Positions 33,728 through 40,033 of a DNA stretch of 40,033 nucleotides are shown piece after piece (positions within the stretch are counted from its first letter, which is position 1; each line of letters starts with the position of its first letter). Origin of the DNA: Candidatus Omnitrophota bacterium (GTDB taxonomy: Bacteria; Omnitrophota; Gorgyraeia; Tantalellales; Tantalellaceae); the NCBI GenBank assembly GCA_015231405.1, contig JADGBR010000005.1, forward strand, positions 1 through 40,033, given 5' to 3'. The position numbers and the translations under genes were made by a program. The notes beneath the pieces are model-generated. The model was given only the letters and a program-made list of their open reading frames with translations, ran no database searches and was not told the origin of the DNA.

Positions 33728-34699
33728 TCAGCTCAAGCTGATATCGCCTTCGTTATTCTTCTCTTCCTCTTCCAACTTTTTGATGTCCGTGGTCCTTTCG
33801 GCCTCGGGCTTTTCCGATTTCTTCGCTTCGGTCTTCTCTACCCTGGGCGCCCTTTCGGGTTTTTTCTCCGCGGCAGGTTTATCTTTAACTTCTTCCTTCG
33901 GCTTTACCTGGGCCGCCGCCTGGGCAGGCTTCTCTTCGGCGGCAGGCGCGGGTTTTTCCTCGCGGACGGGCTCGGGCTGTACCTTTCTAACGGGGGCTGC
34001 CGTACCGTCGAACTCACTGCGGCCTTTGACCACAGCGTCCGTAAGCGCAGCCAGAATGTACCTTATCGACCTTATGGCGTCGTCGTTGGCCGGTATCGGG
34101 AACTGGACCATGCCCGGGTCACAGTTCGTGTCAAGGACGGCAACCACTGGTATACCCATCTTTCTCGCCTCAAGAACGGCTATCTTCTCGGCGTCGGAAT
34201 CGATGACTATCATGGCATCAGGGACCTTCTTCATTTCCTTTATGCCGAAGAAGTTCTTATTCAGCTTGTCTTCTTCCCTTTCGAGCTTAACCCTTTCTTT
34301 TTTGGCAAGCTCAGTGTAAGTTTCACTCTGTTTGGTCTTTTCGATCTTTGTCAACCTGTCCACGCTCTTAAGTATGGTCTCGAAATTTGTAAGACACCCT
34401 CCCAGCCATCTTTCATCCACGTAAAACATGCCAGAACGCTGGGCCTCTTCCTTTATTATCTGCTTCGCCTGCTTTTTCGTGCCGACGAAGATGACCTTCT
34501 TTCCTTTTCTTGAAAGATCGTAAAGAAAATCGGTGGCTTTTTTCATTGCCGCTTCGGTCTTTTCGAGATCGATTATGCATATCCCGCTCTTGCGACCGAA
34601 GATATATTCTTTCATTTTAGGGTTCCACTTGCTGGCCTGATGCCCGAAATGGACCCCGTTCTCTAAAAGATCCTTGACTACTTGAGAGATGACAGGCAT
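33728..34699 (-). CDS. rpsB: Ribosomal protein S2 with long C-terminal extension
   Basis: A 323-residue S2. The first 225 residues are normal: LLENGVHFGHQASKWNPKM, GRKSGICIIDLEKT, DERWLGGCLTNFETI and PDAMIVIDSDAEKIAV. About 95 residues at the end are low-complexity and rich in Ala, Pro, Lys and Glu, likely disordered. S2 joins the 30S subunit and helps bind S1 and mRNA. The start has TAGGAGGAG upstream, and a promoter and hairpin lie in its leader. It is the first gene of the operon. Confidence 0.97.
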   Translation of the reverse strand: MPVISQVVKDLLENGVHFGHQASKWNPKMKEYIFGRKSGICIIDLEKTEAAMKKATDFLYDLSRKGKKVIFVGTKKQAKQIIKEEAQRSGMFYVDERWLGGCLTNFETILKSVDRLTKIEKTKQSETYTELAKKERVKLEREEDKLNKNFFGIKEMKKVPDAMIVIDSDAEKIAVLEARKMGIPVVAVLDTNCDPGMVQFPIPANDDAIRSIRYILAALTDAVVKGRSEFDGTAAPVRKVQPEPVREEKPAPAAEEKPAQAAAQVKPKEEVKDKPAAEKKPERAPRVEKTEAKKSEKPEAERTTDIKKLEEEEKNNEGDISLS

Positions 34700-34747
34700 T
34701 TAAAACTCCTCCTAATTTTTTATCTTAACGCAACTATTCACTTACAA

Positions 34748-34809
34748 AAATTTTTTACGAAAAAATTTCAGTAGAAGGGATATTATATGTAAAAAGCCGG
34801 GAAATTCAA
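34748..34809 (-). promoter_or_regulatory. rpsB promoter and leader hairpin
   Basis: On the minus strand TTGAAT (34804-34809) and TATAAT (34782-34787) are 16 bases apart. Downstream in the leader, AAATTTTTT and AAAAAATTT pair around a 3-base loop (34748-34768). It could slow ribosome entry or RNA polymerase, but it is A/U only and weak. The promoter also overlaps the region just after the msbA stop, so that gene and this operon are separate units. Confidence 0.55.
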
Positions 34810-34829
34810 GCTTTTTTTTGGAAAAAAAC

Positions 34830-36674
34830 CTATATAGACGCCGGGACTTCTGTACTGGCGAACTGAATATCGTAAAGCCTTTTATACAAAGGATTTCGGC
34901 GGATTAGTTCAGAGTGGGGCCCTATATCGGCTATTTGTCCTTTATCCATTACTACTATCCGGTCGGCATGAGTTATAGTGCTCAGCCGGTGCGCTATGGC
35001 TATAACTGTCCTCCCGGACATAAGATTGTTCAAAGCGTCCTGTACGAGTTTCTCGCTCTCGGAATCCAGGTGCGAAGTCGCCTCGTCAAGAATGAGGATA
35101 GGCGGATTTTTGTACACGGCCCTGGCGATCGCCAGCCTTTGTCTCTGCCCGCCGGATAACCTCACGCCTTTCTCCCCCACAACGGTATCGTAGCTGTACG
35201 GAAGATCTGTTATGAACTCATGCGCGTTTGCCGCGCAGGCGGCCTCGATCAGCCTTTCGTCATCGATATCGTCATGCCCGTAACAGAGATTGGCCCTGAC
35301 GGTATCGTTGAAAAGGAACGTTTCCTGCGTCACTAGGCCTATCTTCTCCCTGAGAGACTTGAGAGAAAGCTCTTTAATGTTTATGCCGTCTATAAGAACA
35401 GTCCCCTCGTCAGGGTCATAGAACCTGTTTATCAAGTTCACGAGAGTGGTCTTCCCTGACCCGGAAGGCCCGACCAGCGCCACCACCTCACCTTTTCTTA
35501 CCACGAGGTCTAAGCCGGAAAATATCTTGTTCTTTTCCGTATCCTTCAGATAGGAGAAATGCACATCGTTGAGCCTGATCTCATCCTTGAACGTTTCAAG
35601 CTCTTTCGGCTCCGATATCTCCTTGACCGAAACGGGAGCGTTCAAAATGGCGTATATCCTTTCCGTCGCCGCCAGCGCCTGCTGGTTAACGCCGTAAACG
35701 CCCGTAAGCCGCTTCACCGGCTTCATCATCGAAAAAATAGCGGCTAAAAAAGCCGAAAAAGCACCGGCAGAGAGCTTCCCCGTAACTATGCTTCCGCCGG
35801 CGACCCAGAGGATCACGGCCACGCATACCACGCCCGTCGCTTCGGTGAGCGGACTCACCAGCTTCATCCTGCTCACCGCCTGCATGGTCAGCTTATAGTA
35901 CTTTTGGTTCAATGAGGCGAATTTTTTCTTCTCATAGTTCTGCATGTTGAAAGATTTGACAAGCTTTATCCCGCTTATCGTCTCTATGAGCATGTTCGTT
36001 ATATCGGCTATCTTCTCCTGCGAGCGGTGGCTGATGTCTCTAAGCCTTTTTCCTATTTTCCTTACGGGAAAAAGTATGAGAGGAAATATGACCGACCCTA
36101 TGACTATTATGCTCCACGGGATGCCGAAATATAACTTAACGCCTATCAAGGCAACGAAATAGACCAGAAGCTCTATTGGCTGGTAAAAAGTATCCGCGAC
36201 CCCCGTCCCTATCGCGTCGCGTACGACGGCGGAGTCATAGGTGATCCTCGACATCAATATCCCTGTGGGGTTGGTATTGTAAAAGTCAAGGGATTGCGCG
36301 AGAAGTTTGGAGTATATCCTGTTCTTTATGTCCCTTACGACCTTTTCGCTGACGTTGGTCATCAAATAGCTCTGAAAAAAAACGAATACCCCTTTCAGGA
36401 GGAACACAACGACCACGGCCAGTGTCAGGACATGCAGGAGCTCCAGCCTGTCCATCGAATTAACTCTCCCGACCAGGTCCCTGAGTACATCGGGAGCGGT
36501 AACGTTGTCAGGGATCACCACTTTTTTGCCGGAAATGATTATATCGACAAGCGGTATTATCAGTCCTACGGGAGACGCCCCGAATAAGGACGAGCATAAC
36601 ATGCAAAATAGCGCCAAGAGGAATAACCCCGCATGAGGCTTAATAAAAGCTAGAAAATTGAGATAGTCCTTCAT
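34830..36674 (-). CDS. msbA: MsbA-type lipid A / multidrug ABC exporter
   Basis: A 614-residue half-transporter: an N-terminal six-helix membrane domain (about 1-330) and a C-terminal ATPase. The ATPase has Walker A GPSGSGKTT, the Q-loop in GLVTQETFLFN, signature LSGGQRQR, Walker B ILILDEATSHLDSE and the H-loop IAHRLSTI. In this location, near lpxB, the likely cargo is lipid A-core flipped across the inner membrane. Exact substrate cannot be told from sequence. No ribosome site is strong; the start is followed by the first membrane helix. Confidence 0.9.
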   Translation of the reverse strand: MKDYLNFLAFIKPHAGLFLLALFCMLCSSLFGASPVGLIIPLVDIIISGKKVVIPDNVTAPDVLRDLVGRVNSMDRLELLHVLTLAVVVVFLLKGVFVFFQSYLMTNVSEKVVRDIKNRIYSKLLAQSLDFYNTNPTGILMSRITYDSAVVRDAIGTGVADTFYQPIELLVYFVALIGVKLYFGIPWSIIVIGSVIFPLILFPVRKIGKRLRDISHRSQEKIADITNMLIETISGIKLVKSFNMQNYEKKKFASLNQKYYKLTMQAVSRMKLVSPLTEATGVVCVAVILWVAGGSIVTGKLSAGAFSAFLAAIFSMMKPVKRLTGVYGVNQQALAATERIYAILNAPVSVKEISEPKELETFKDEIRLNDVHFSYLKDTEKNKIFSGLDLVVRKGEVVALVGPSGSGKTTLVNLINRFYDPDEGTVLIDGINIKELSLKSLREKIGLVTQETFLFNDTVRANLCYGHDDIDDERLIEAACAANAHEFITDLPYSYDTVVGEKGVRLSGGQRQRLAIARAVYKNPPILILDEATSHLDSESEKLVQDALNNLMSGRTVIAIAHRLSTITHADRIVVMDKGQIADIGPHSELIRRNPLYKRLYDIQFASTEVPASI

Positions 36675-36790
36675 AATTATTTTACGTCAGGGGTGATTGT
36701 AACACATACGTCCCGGGATGTCGAGCCAAGAACTCGTGCACATAGTGTACCCCAACATACCATTGATGATATCTTTGCGCCAACGGTCTG

Positions 36791-36945
36791 GGCGTGAAAG
36801 AGCCGGGGTTTTTCTTACGGCACGTTGACTGTCCCAACAACCGGAGTAGCCTTGTGCGTGGACCTTGCGAATATAGCAATGCAGACCACATCCTGAACTA
36901 GAAGTTCGCAAGGTGCCGGTAGAAGGTTCCCATCTCATTCACGCC
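36791..36945. ncRNA. Candidate structured RNA between msbA and the oxidoreductase gene
   Basis: A 155-nt interval folds back on itself. GGCGTGAA (36791-36798) pairs with TTCACGCC (36938-36945), followed inward by GAG/CTC after a symmetrical mismatch, GGG (36805-36807) with CCC (36929-36931), TTC-TA with TAGAA, and CGGCAC (36818-36823) with GTGCCG (36913-36918). Inside, CTTGCGAA (36864-36871) pairs with TTCGCAAG (36905-36912), and GTTG/CAAC makes a small hairpin. The strand is not decided. Rod-like shape and size recall 6S RNA, but I cannot match its sequence. The rest of the 332-base gap (36675-37006) holds only the promoter below. Confidence 0.45.
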
Positions 36946-36968
36946 ATAGCCGACGCCGTACACCCTGA

Positions 36969-36998
36969 TTGACTAACCCGCTCGCATGATGATATAAT
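36969..36998 (+). promoter_or_regulatory. Promoter of the oxidoreductase gene
   Basis: TTGACT (36969-36974) and TATAAT (36993-36998) with an 18-base spacer. The ATG at 37007 is only 8 bases after the -10, so transcription would start at or near the first codon and the mRNA would be leaderless. No Shine-Dalgarno sequence is seen. Confidence 0.65.
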
Positions 36999-37006
36999 CA
37001 CGGGAT

Positions 37007-37939
37007 ATGGGAAAATTAAGGGTCGGAGTAGTAGGCGCAGGGCATCTCGGCGCTTTTCACGCGAAAATGTATTCTTCTCTCGAAAAATCGAGCGGGATGG
37101 TCTTTGCCGGAGTTTGTGACAAGAAAAAAACGAGGGCCAGAGATATTGCCAATAAATACACCACCCGTTTTTTTCACGATTACAGGAAAATGGTCGGCGA
37201 GGTCGATGCGGTGAGCATAGTCGTCCCGACGAGCCTCCATTACCAGGTGGCGAAATTCTTCCTCGAGTCGGGCGTGCACGTACTCATTGAAAAGCCCATC
37301 ACCAAAACCCTCGAAGAGGCGGACGAACTTATTGAGATAGCCAGAAAAAGGGATCTCGTAATACAGGTCGGACATATCGAAAGGTTCAATTCGGCCGTCC
37401 TGGCCATAGAGCCGTATCTCGACAAGCCGAAATTCGTCGAGTGCCAGCGGCTGGGGTCGATAAAAAAGAAAGGCCGGATCAAGGACGTCGGGGTCGTCCT
37501 GGACCTCATGATTCACGATATAGACATTATCCTCAGCCTTATACAGTCCAAAGTGAAGTACATTGAGGCTTTCGGGCAAAGTACCGTTTCTGACCACGAG
37601 GACGTGGCTAACGTCAGGCTGACCTTCCAGAATAACGCCATAGCGGATATCACCGCGAGCCGCGTCACGAAAGAGGAAGTGCGTAAGCTCCGCATATTCC
37701 AGGAACATTCGTATATCCTCCTGGACTACATGCACCACGACGCGGTGCTCTACAAAACGACGGCGTTCGGGCTGGAAAAGATCAAGATACGCATACGCCG
37801 CAGGGACGCCCTCAAAGTGGAGCTCAAGTCTTTCATAAACTGCGTGAAGAACGGCAAAAAACCCATAGTTTCGGGCGTAGAAGGGCGCCAGGCGCTCAAG
37901 GTGGCGCTAGATATACTCGCAAGGATACACGGATCGTGA
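37007..37939 (+). CDS. Gfo/Idh/MocA-family oxidoreductase
   Basis: A 310-residue NAD(P)-dependent dehydrogenase. The N-terminal Rossmann motif is GVVGAGHLGAFHAK, and the family EKP motif is seen in HVLIEKPITKT; the catalytic region HDIDIILSL contains the expected histidine and aspartates. Family members oxidise sugars, and neighbours of lpxB often act on UDP-sugars for lipid A (the GnnA type). The position next to lpxB makes that plausible but does not prove it. The start at 37007 is nearly at the transcription start. Confidence 0.88.
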   Translation: MGKLRVGVVGAGHLGAFHAKMYSSLEKSSGMVFAGVCDKKKTRARDIANKYTTRFFHDYRKMVGEVDAVSIVVPTSLHYQVAKFFLESGVHVLIEKPITKTLEEADELIEIARKRDLVIQVGHIERFNSAVLAIEPYLDKPKFVECQRLGSIKKKGRIKDVGVVLDLMIHDIDIILSLIQSKVKYIEAFGQSTVSDHEDVANVRLTFQNNAIADITASRVTKEEVRKLRIFQEHSYILLDYMHHDAVLYKTTAFGLEKIKIRIRRRDALKVELKSFINCVKNGKKPIVSGVEGRQALKVALDILARIHGS

Positions 37940-38025
37940 TTCGTGGTTCGTGGATCGTGGTTCGTTGACGAGACATGAACACCTTAGGCTACGAACCCCG
38001 AATCACGAACCACGAACCACGATCG
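37932..38025. repeat. TTCGTGGTTCGTG-type inverted repeat, copy 2
   Basis: Tandem variants of ATTCGTGGTTCGTG on the left (37932-37965) are mirrored by their complements on the right (37991-38025), with a 25-base spacer. It fills the gap between the oxidoreductase and lpxB genes and would form a long hairpin. The same words occur at 31739-31786. Confidence 0.7.
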
Positions 38026-38026
38026 T

Positions 38027-39181
38027 ATGCCAATGAAGCACTCTAAAAACATCTTCATCATCGCCGGCGAGCCTTCGGGGGATGTCCGGGGGGCCGAGCT
38101 TCTCGCTCAGCTCAAGCGTCTCCTTCCCGGATACAAGTTCTGGGGCATCGGCGGGGACAATATGCAGAGGGAAGGCTGCGAGCTCATCGAACATATCGGG
38201 AATTTTTCCGTTATCGGGGTATCGGAAGCCCTGAAAGGCCTGAAAAAGATATTCGCCCAGCTCGAGATGTGCAGATCTCTCGCCGCCGAAAGAGAGCCAT
38301 CGGCTTCTATCCTCATCGACTATCCCGGGTTCAACCTCAAGCTCGCTAAATTATTCCGCGGTATGAATATCCCCGTGGTCTATTACATCATCCCGCAGGT
38401 CTGGGCGTGGGGAGAATGGCGCGTTAAGGACCTCGCGAGATACGCAGATAGACTTCTTGTTCTTTTCAAGTTCGAAAAAAATTTCCTCGCCGCGCGAGGC
38501 GTTGATTCCGCATTCGTCGGCCATCCCCTCGTAGAAAGCGTAAGCTCTTTTTCACAATTTCCCGCCTCCAAAAAAAAAGGGCTTGCAGTAGCTCTCCTTC
38601 CCGGATCGCGTAAAAGCGAGGTTACGAAACTATTGCCGATCCTCCTCGCCTCTTCGCGGATAATAAGCGAAAGGACGGGAAAAGATGTTTCTTTCATCCT
38701 CGCGGAGAATTCCAACGTCGACGCGAAGATCTATGACGGCATACTCTGGGGTTTCCCCGGAATGAATATTACACGCGTGAAAGACGACACTCTTAAAGCC
38801 CTGTCATTAGCCGATTACGCGGTCGTAGCCTCCGGAACGGCCACCCTCGAGACCGCCCTCATGCTTAAACCCTTTGTGATAGTCTACAAGTCGTCGCTCC
38901 TGACGGCCGTCATGGCGCGGCTTGTCCTCAGGTTCAATTACATCGGCCTCGCGAACGTGGTCGCTGGAAGGAAGATAATACCGGAGTACCTCGAATACCT
39001 GGCCCATCCGAAACTCATCGCCGGCGGGATACTCCGCCTCATGACGGACGACACGGCGAGGCTCAAAATGATAGAAGAGCTTAAAGGCCTTAAAGAAACG
39101 CTCGGCCCGCCGGGGGCGGCGGAAAGGGCGGCGAGGGAGGTTATGTCGGTTATCCTTGGCAACGTAGAACGTAAGACCTAA
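38027..39181 (+). CDS. lpxB: Lipid-A-disaccharide synthase
   Basis: A 384-residue LpxB. Signatures: IIAGEPSGDVRGAELLAQLK at the N-terminus, GIGGDNMQREG, IDYPGFNLKLAK, YYIIPQVWAWG, FVGHPLVE, LLPGSRKSEV and ASGTATLETAL. It joins UDP-diacylglucosamine and lipid X to form the lipid A disaccharide at the inner membrane. Its presence shows that the organism makes lipid A. It lies after the oxidoreductase gene with a repeat between. Confidence 0.96.
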   Translation: MPMKHSKNIFIIAGEPSGDVRGAELLAQLKRLLPGYKFWGIGGDNMQREGCELIEHIGNFSVIGVSEALKGLKKIFAQLEMCRSLAAEREPSASILIDYPGFNLKLAKLFRGMNIPVVYYIIPQVWAWGEWRVKDLARYADRLLVLFKFEKNFLAARGVDSAFVGHPLVESVSSFSQFPASKKKGLAVALLPGSRKSEVTKLLPILLASSRIISERTGKDVSFILAENSNVDAKIYDGILWGFPGMNITRVKDDTLKALSLADYAVVASGTATLETALMLKPFVIVYKSSLLTAVMARLVLRFNYIGLANVVAGRKIIPEYLEYLAHPKLIAGGILRLMTDDTARLKMIEELKGLKETLGPPGAAERAAREVMSVILGNVERKT

Positions 39182-39249
39182 GACGTCCTACGTTAATTCT
39201 TGCTTTTTCCTGGCACTCAGCCGTTTTCTCGTGTATCTTTACTATTATC

Positions 39250-39531
39250 ATGAAAGCCTTCATTGCCGGTCTTCTTATCGGGATCTTATTGGCCGCTGTC
39301 CTAGCCTTCTATTTAATTAAGTCGAGGGACATTCCGCTGGCTCTAGGCGAGCTACTCGACCAGGACGCGATACTCCTCGACAACGGGAAGGTACGCACGG
39401 GATTCGTGATCCTCGAGAACGACACGGACCTCGTATTACAGAACGGAGCGAACCACTATTCTTACCCGAAGAACAGGATAAAAACGGTGCGCAAAGATAT
39501 CCTCTCGGTCTATTTAAGGGGTGAAAAATGA
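39250..39531 (+). CDS. Small membrane-anchored hypothetical protein
   Basis: A 93-residue protein with one N-terminal membrane helix (FIAGLLIGILLAAVLAFYLI) and a short soluble domain in which DNGKVRTGFVILENDTDLVLQNG resembles a small beta-sheet (SH3- or Sm-like). The family is not recognised. Its stop overlaps the PilZ gene start (ATGA), so they are coupled. Confidence 0.7.
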   Translation: MKAFIAGLLIGILLAAVLAFYLIKSRDIPLALGELLDQDAILLDNGKVRTGFVILENDTDLVLQNGANHYSYPKNRIKTVRKDILSVYLRGEK

Positions 39532-40033
39532 TATCGTCCGATACCTCTGATAAGGCCCTTGTCAGGCTTTTCCTTAGAGTCCCTGTGAACATCCCGGCAA
39601 ATGTCCTCGCCCCGGGGAAAGGACCTTCTATAGCGCCCGTAACGCTCGTCGACCTCTCCACGACCGGCGCCGCTTTCGTTACCGATGTTTCTCCCCAGAT
39701 GTTCCCGGATTTTTTCGACCTGTCGTTCAGCCTTGGTCCCAAAAAAGCTCCCATCTTTATCAGCGCGGCAAAACGCGCCGTTACCACGCTCGGAGAGAAA
39801 CACCGGATAGGCTCAGTCTTCAATACGAACGATAAAAAGCTGATAGACTCCATACACCGTTTCATATCGAAAATGATAGAGACCGGTCCCGCCGTGATAG
39901 CCCTGGACCTGGCTTCGGGACTCTTATTCGCTTTCTCCGCGCTATCCCTCGCCGTATCGGCCATGCTCGCTTATTACGCCGGAACTTCTTTCGGGGATGG
40001 CTCCGGCATATCACTCTCGAACGTGCCGGAGAT
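39528..40033 (+). CDS. PilZ-domain protein with membrane segment (3' end outside window)
   Basis: A frame open to the window end, 168 residues seen. The N-terminal 110 residues are PilZ-like: LRVPVNIPANV, then TLVDLSTTGAAFVTD (the D/NxSxxG motif) and a late HRIGSVFNT strand. PilZ domains bind cyclic di-GMP. The start of the RxxxR arginine motif is not clear (RLFLRVP), so binding is uncertain. A hydrophobic segment, SGLLFAFSALSLAVSAMLAY, follows. It is coupled to the small membrane protein gene upstream. Confidence 0.72.
   Translation, partial: MISSDTSDKALVRLFLRVPVNIPANVLAPGKGPSIAPVTLVDLSTTGAAFVTDVSPQMFPDFFDLSFSLGPKKAPIFISAAKRAVTTLGEKHRIGSVFNTNDKKLIDSIHRFISKMIETGPAVIALDLASGLLFAFSALSLAVSAMLAYYAGTSFGDGSGISLSNVPE

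Noticed and set aside
36682-36938. Short minus-strand open frames upstream of msbA
   Set aside because: They overlap the structured RNA candidate, show no protein-like composition and have no start signals.
1-40033. General recoding of TGA
   Set aside because: TGA ends frr, tsf, the zinc-ribbon gene and others at the expected place.
1-40033. CRISPR array
   Set aside because: No regularly spaced short repeats were found; repeats seen are hairpins or long direct repeats.

Overview
The right quarter of the window (about 31.6 to 40.0 kb) is a chromosomal backbone of a Gram-negative, lipid A-making bacterium. It carries rpsB-tsf-pyrH-frr on the minus strand, an MsbA-type ABC exporter, and then a Gfo/Idh/MocA oxidoreductase, lpxB, a small membrane protein and a PilZ protein on the plus strand. 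The content suggests a lineage such as Omnitrophota, but this is inference from gene content and style; no 16S gene is present to prove it. TGA serves as a normal stop in several genes (frr, tsf, the 5.5 kb zinc-ribbon gene), so no global UGA recoding is indicated.

The left three quarters (1 to about 31.6 kb) look like an accessory island built against the 3' end of a minus-strand tRNA-Lys(UUU) gene at 31649-31724, just after frr. Three copies of one module are present, at about 1-844, 29593-30289 and 31190-31674. Each contains a solo GIY-YIG nuclease gene and, upstream of it, an A/T-rich hairpin and a 51-nt perfect or near-perfect hairpin. The stem sequences differ between copies but stay complementary. 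Copies 1 and 2 also share the end of a HEPN toxin gene. Copies 2 and 3 share 26 nt of the tRNA-Lys 3' end at exactly the same spacing (1385 bp). These repeats bracket two cargo segments, one of about 29 kb and one of about 1 kb holding an AbrB/RelE-like toxin-antitoxin pair. No integrase is visible.

Inside the large cargo, from left to right and almost all on the minus strand: a PIN toxin with an XRE-ImmA/IrrE regulator; a PD-(D/E)xK nuclease with a degenerate L,D-transpeptidase-like protein and a hypothetical; an ADP-ribosylglycohydrolase, zinc-ribbon and phosphatase operon; secreted, Sel1, WYL and TPR genes; a phage packaging fragment (ParB-methyltransferase, small and large terminase) with no capsid or portal genes; a run of defence-like genes (AbiJ-N/HEPN protein, unknown partner, HEPN-like protein, SRA-like/HNH nuclease, zinc ribbon, cupin); a 1344-residue STAND-type NTPase with an N-terminal nuclease-like domain; a PD-(D/E)xK gene interrupted by an in-frame TGA; and a type III-like restriction helicase carrying a C-terminal S24/LexA-like protease domain. 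Its mod gene has been cut by an intact IS3-family element. The other end of that element truncates an MNT nucleotidyltransferase antitoxin, so the element marks a deletion or fusion junction.

The most unusual items are the GIY-YIG/double-hairpin/tRNA module, the helicase-nuclease-S24 fusion, the STAND NTPase, and an unassigned 155-nt structured RNA candidate between msbA and the oxidoreductase gene.
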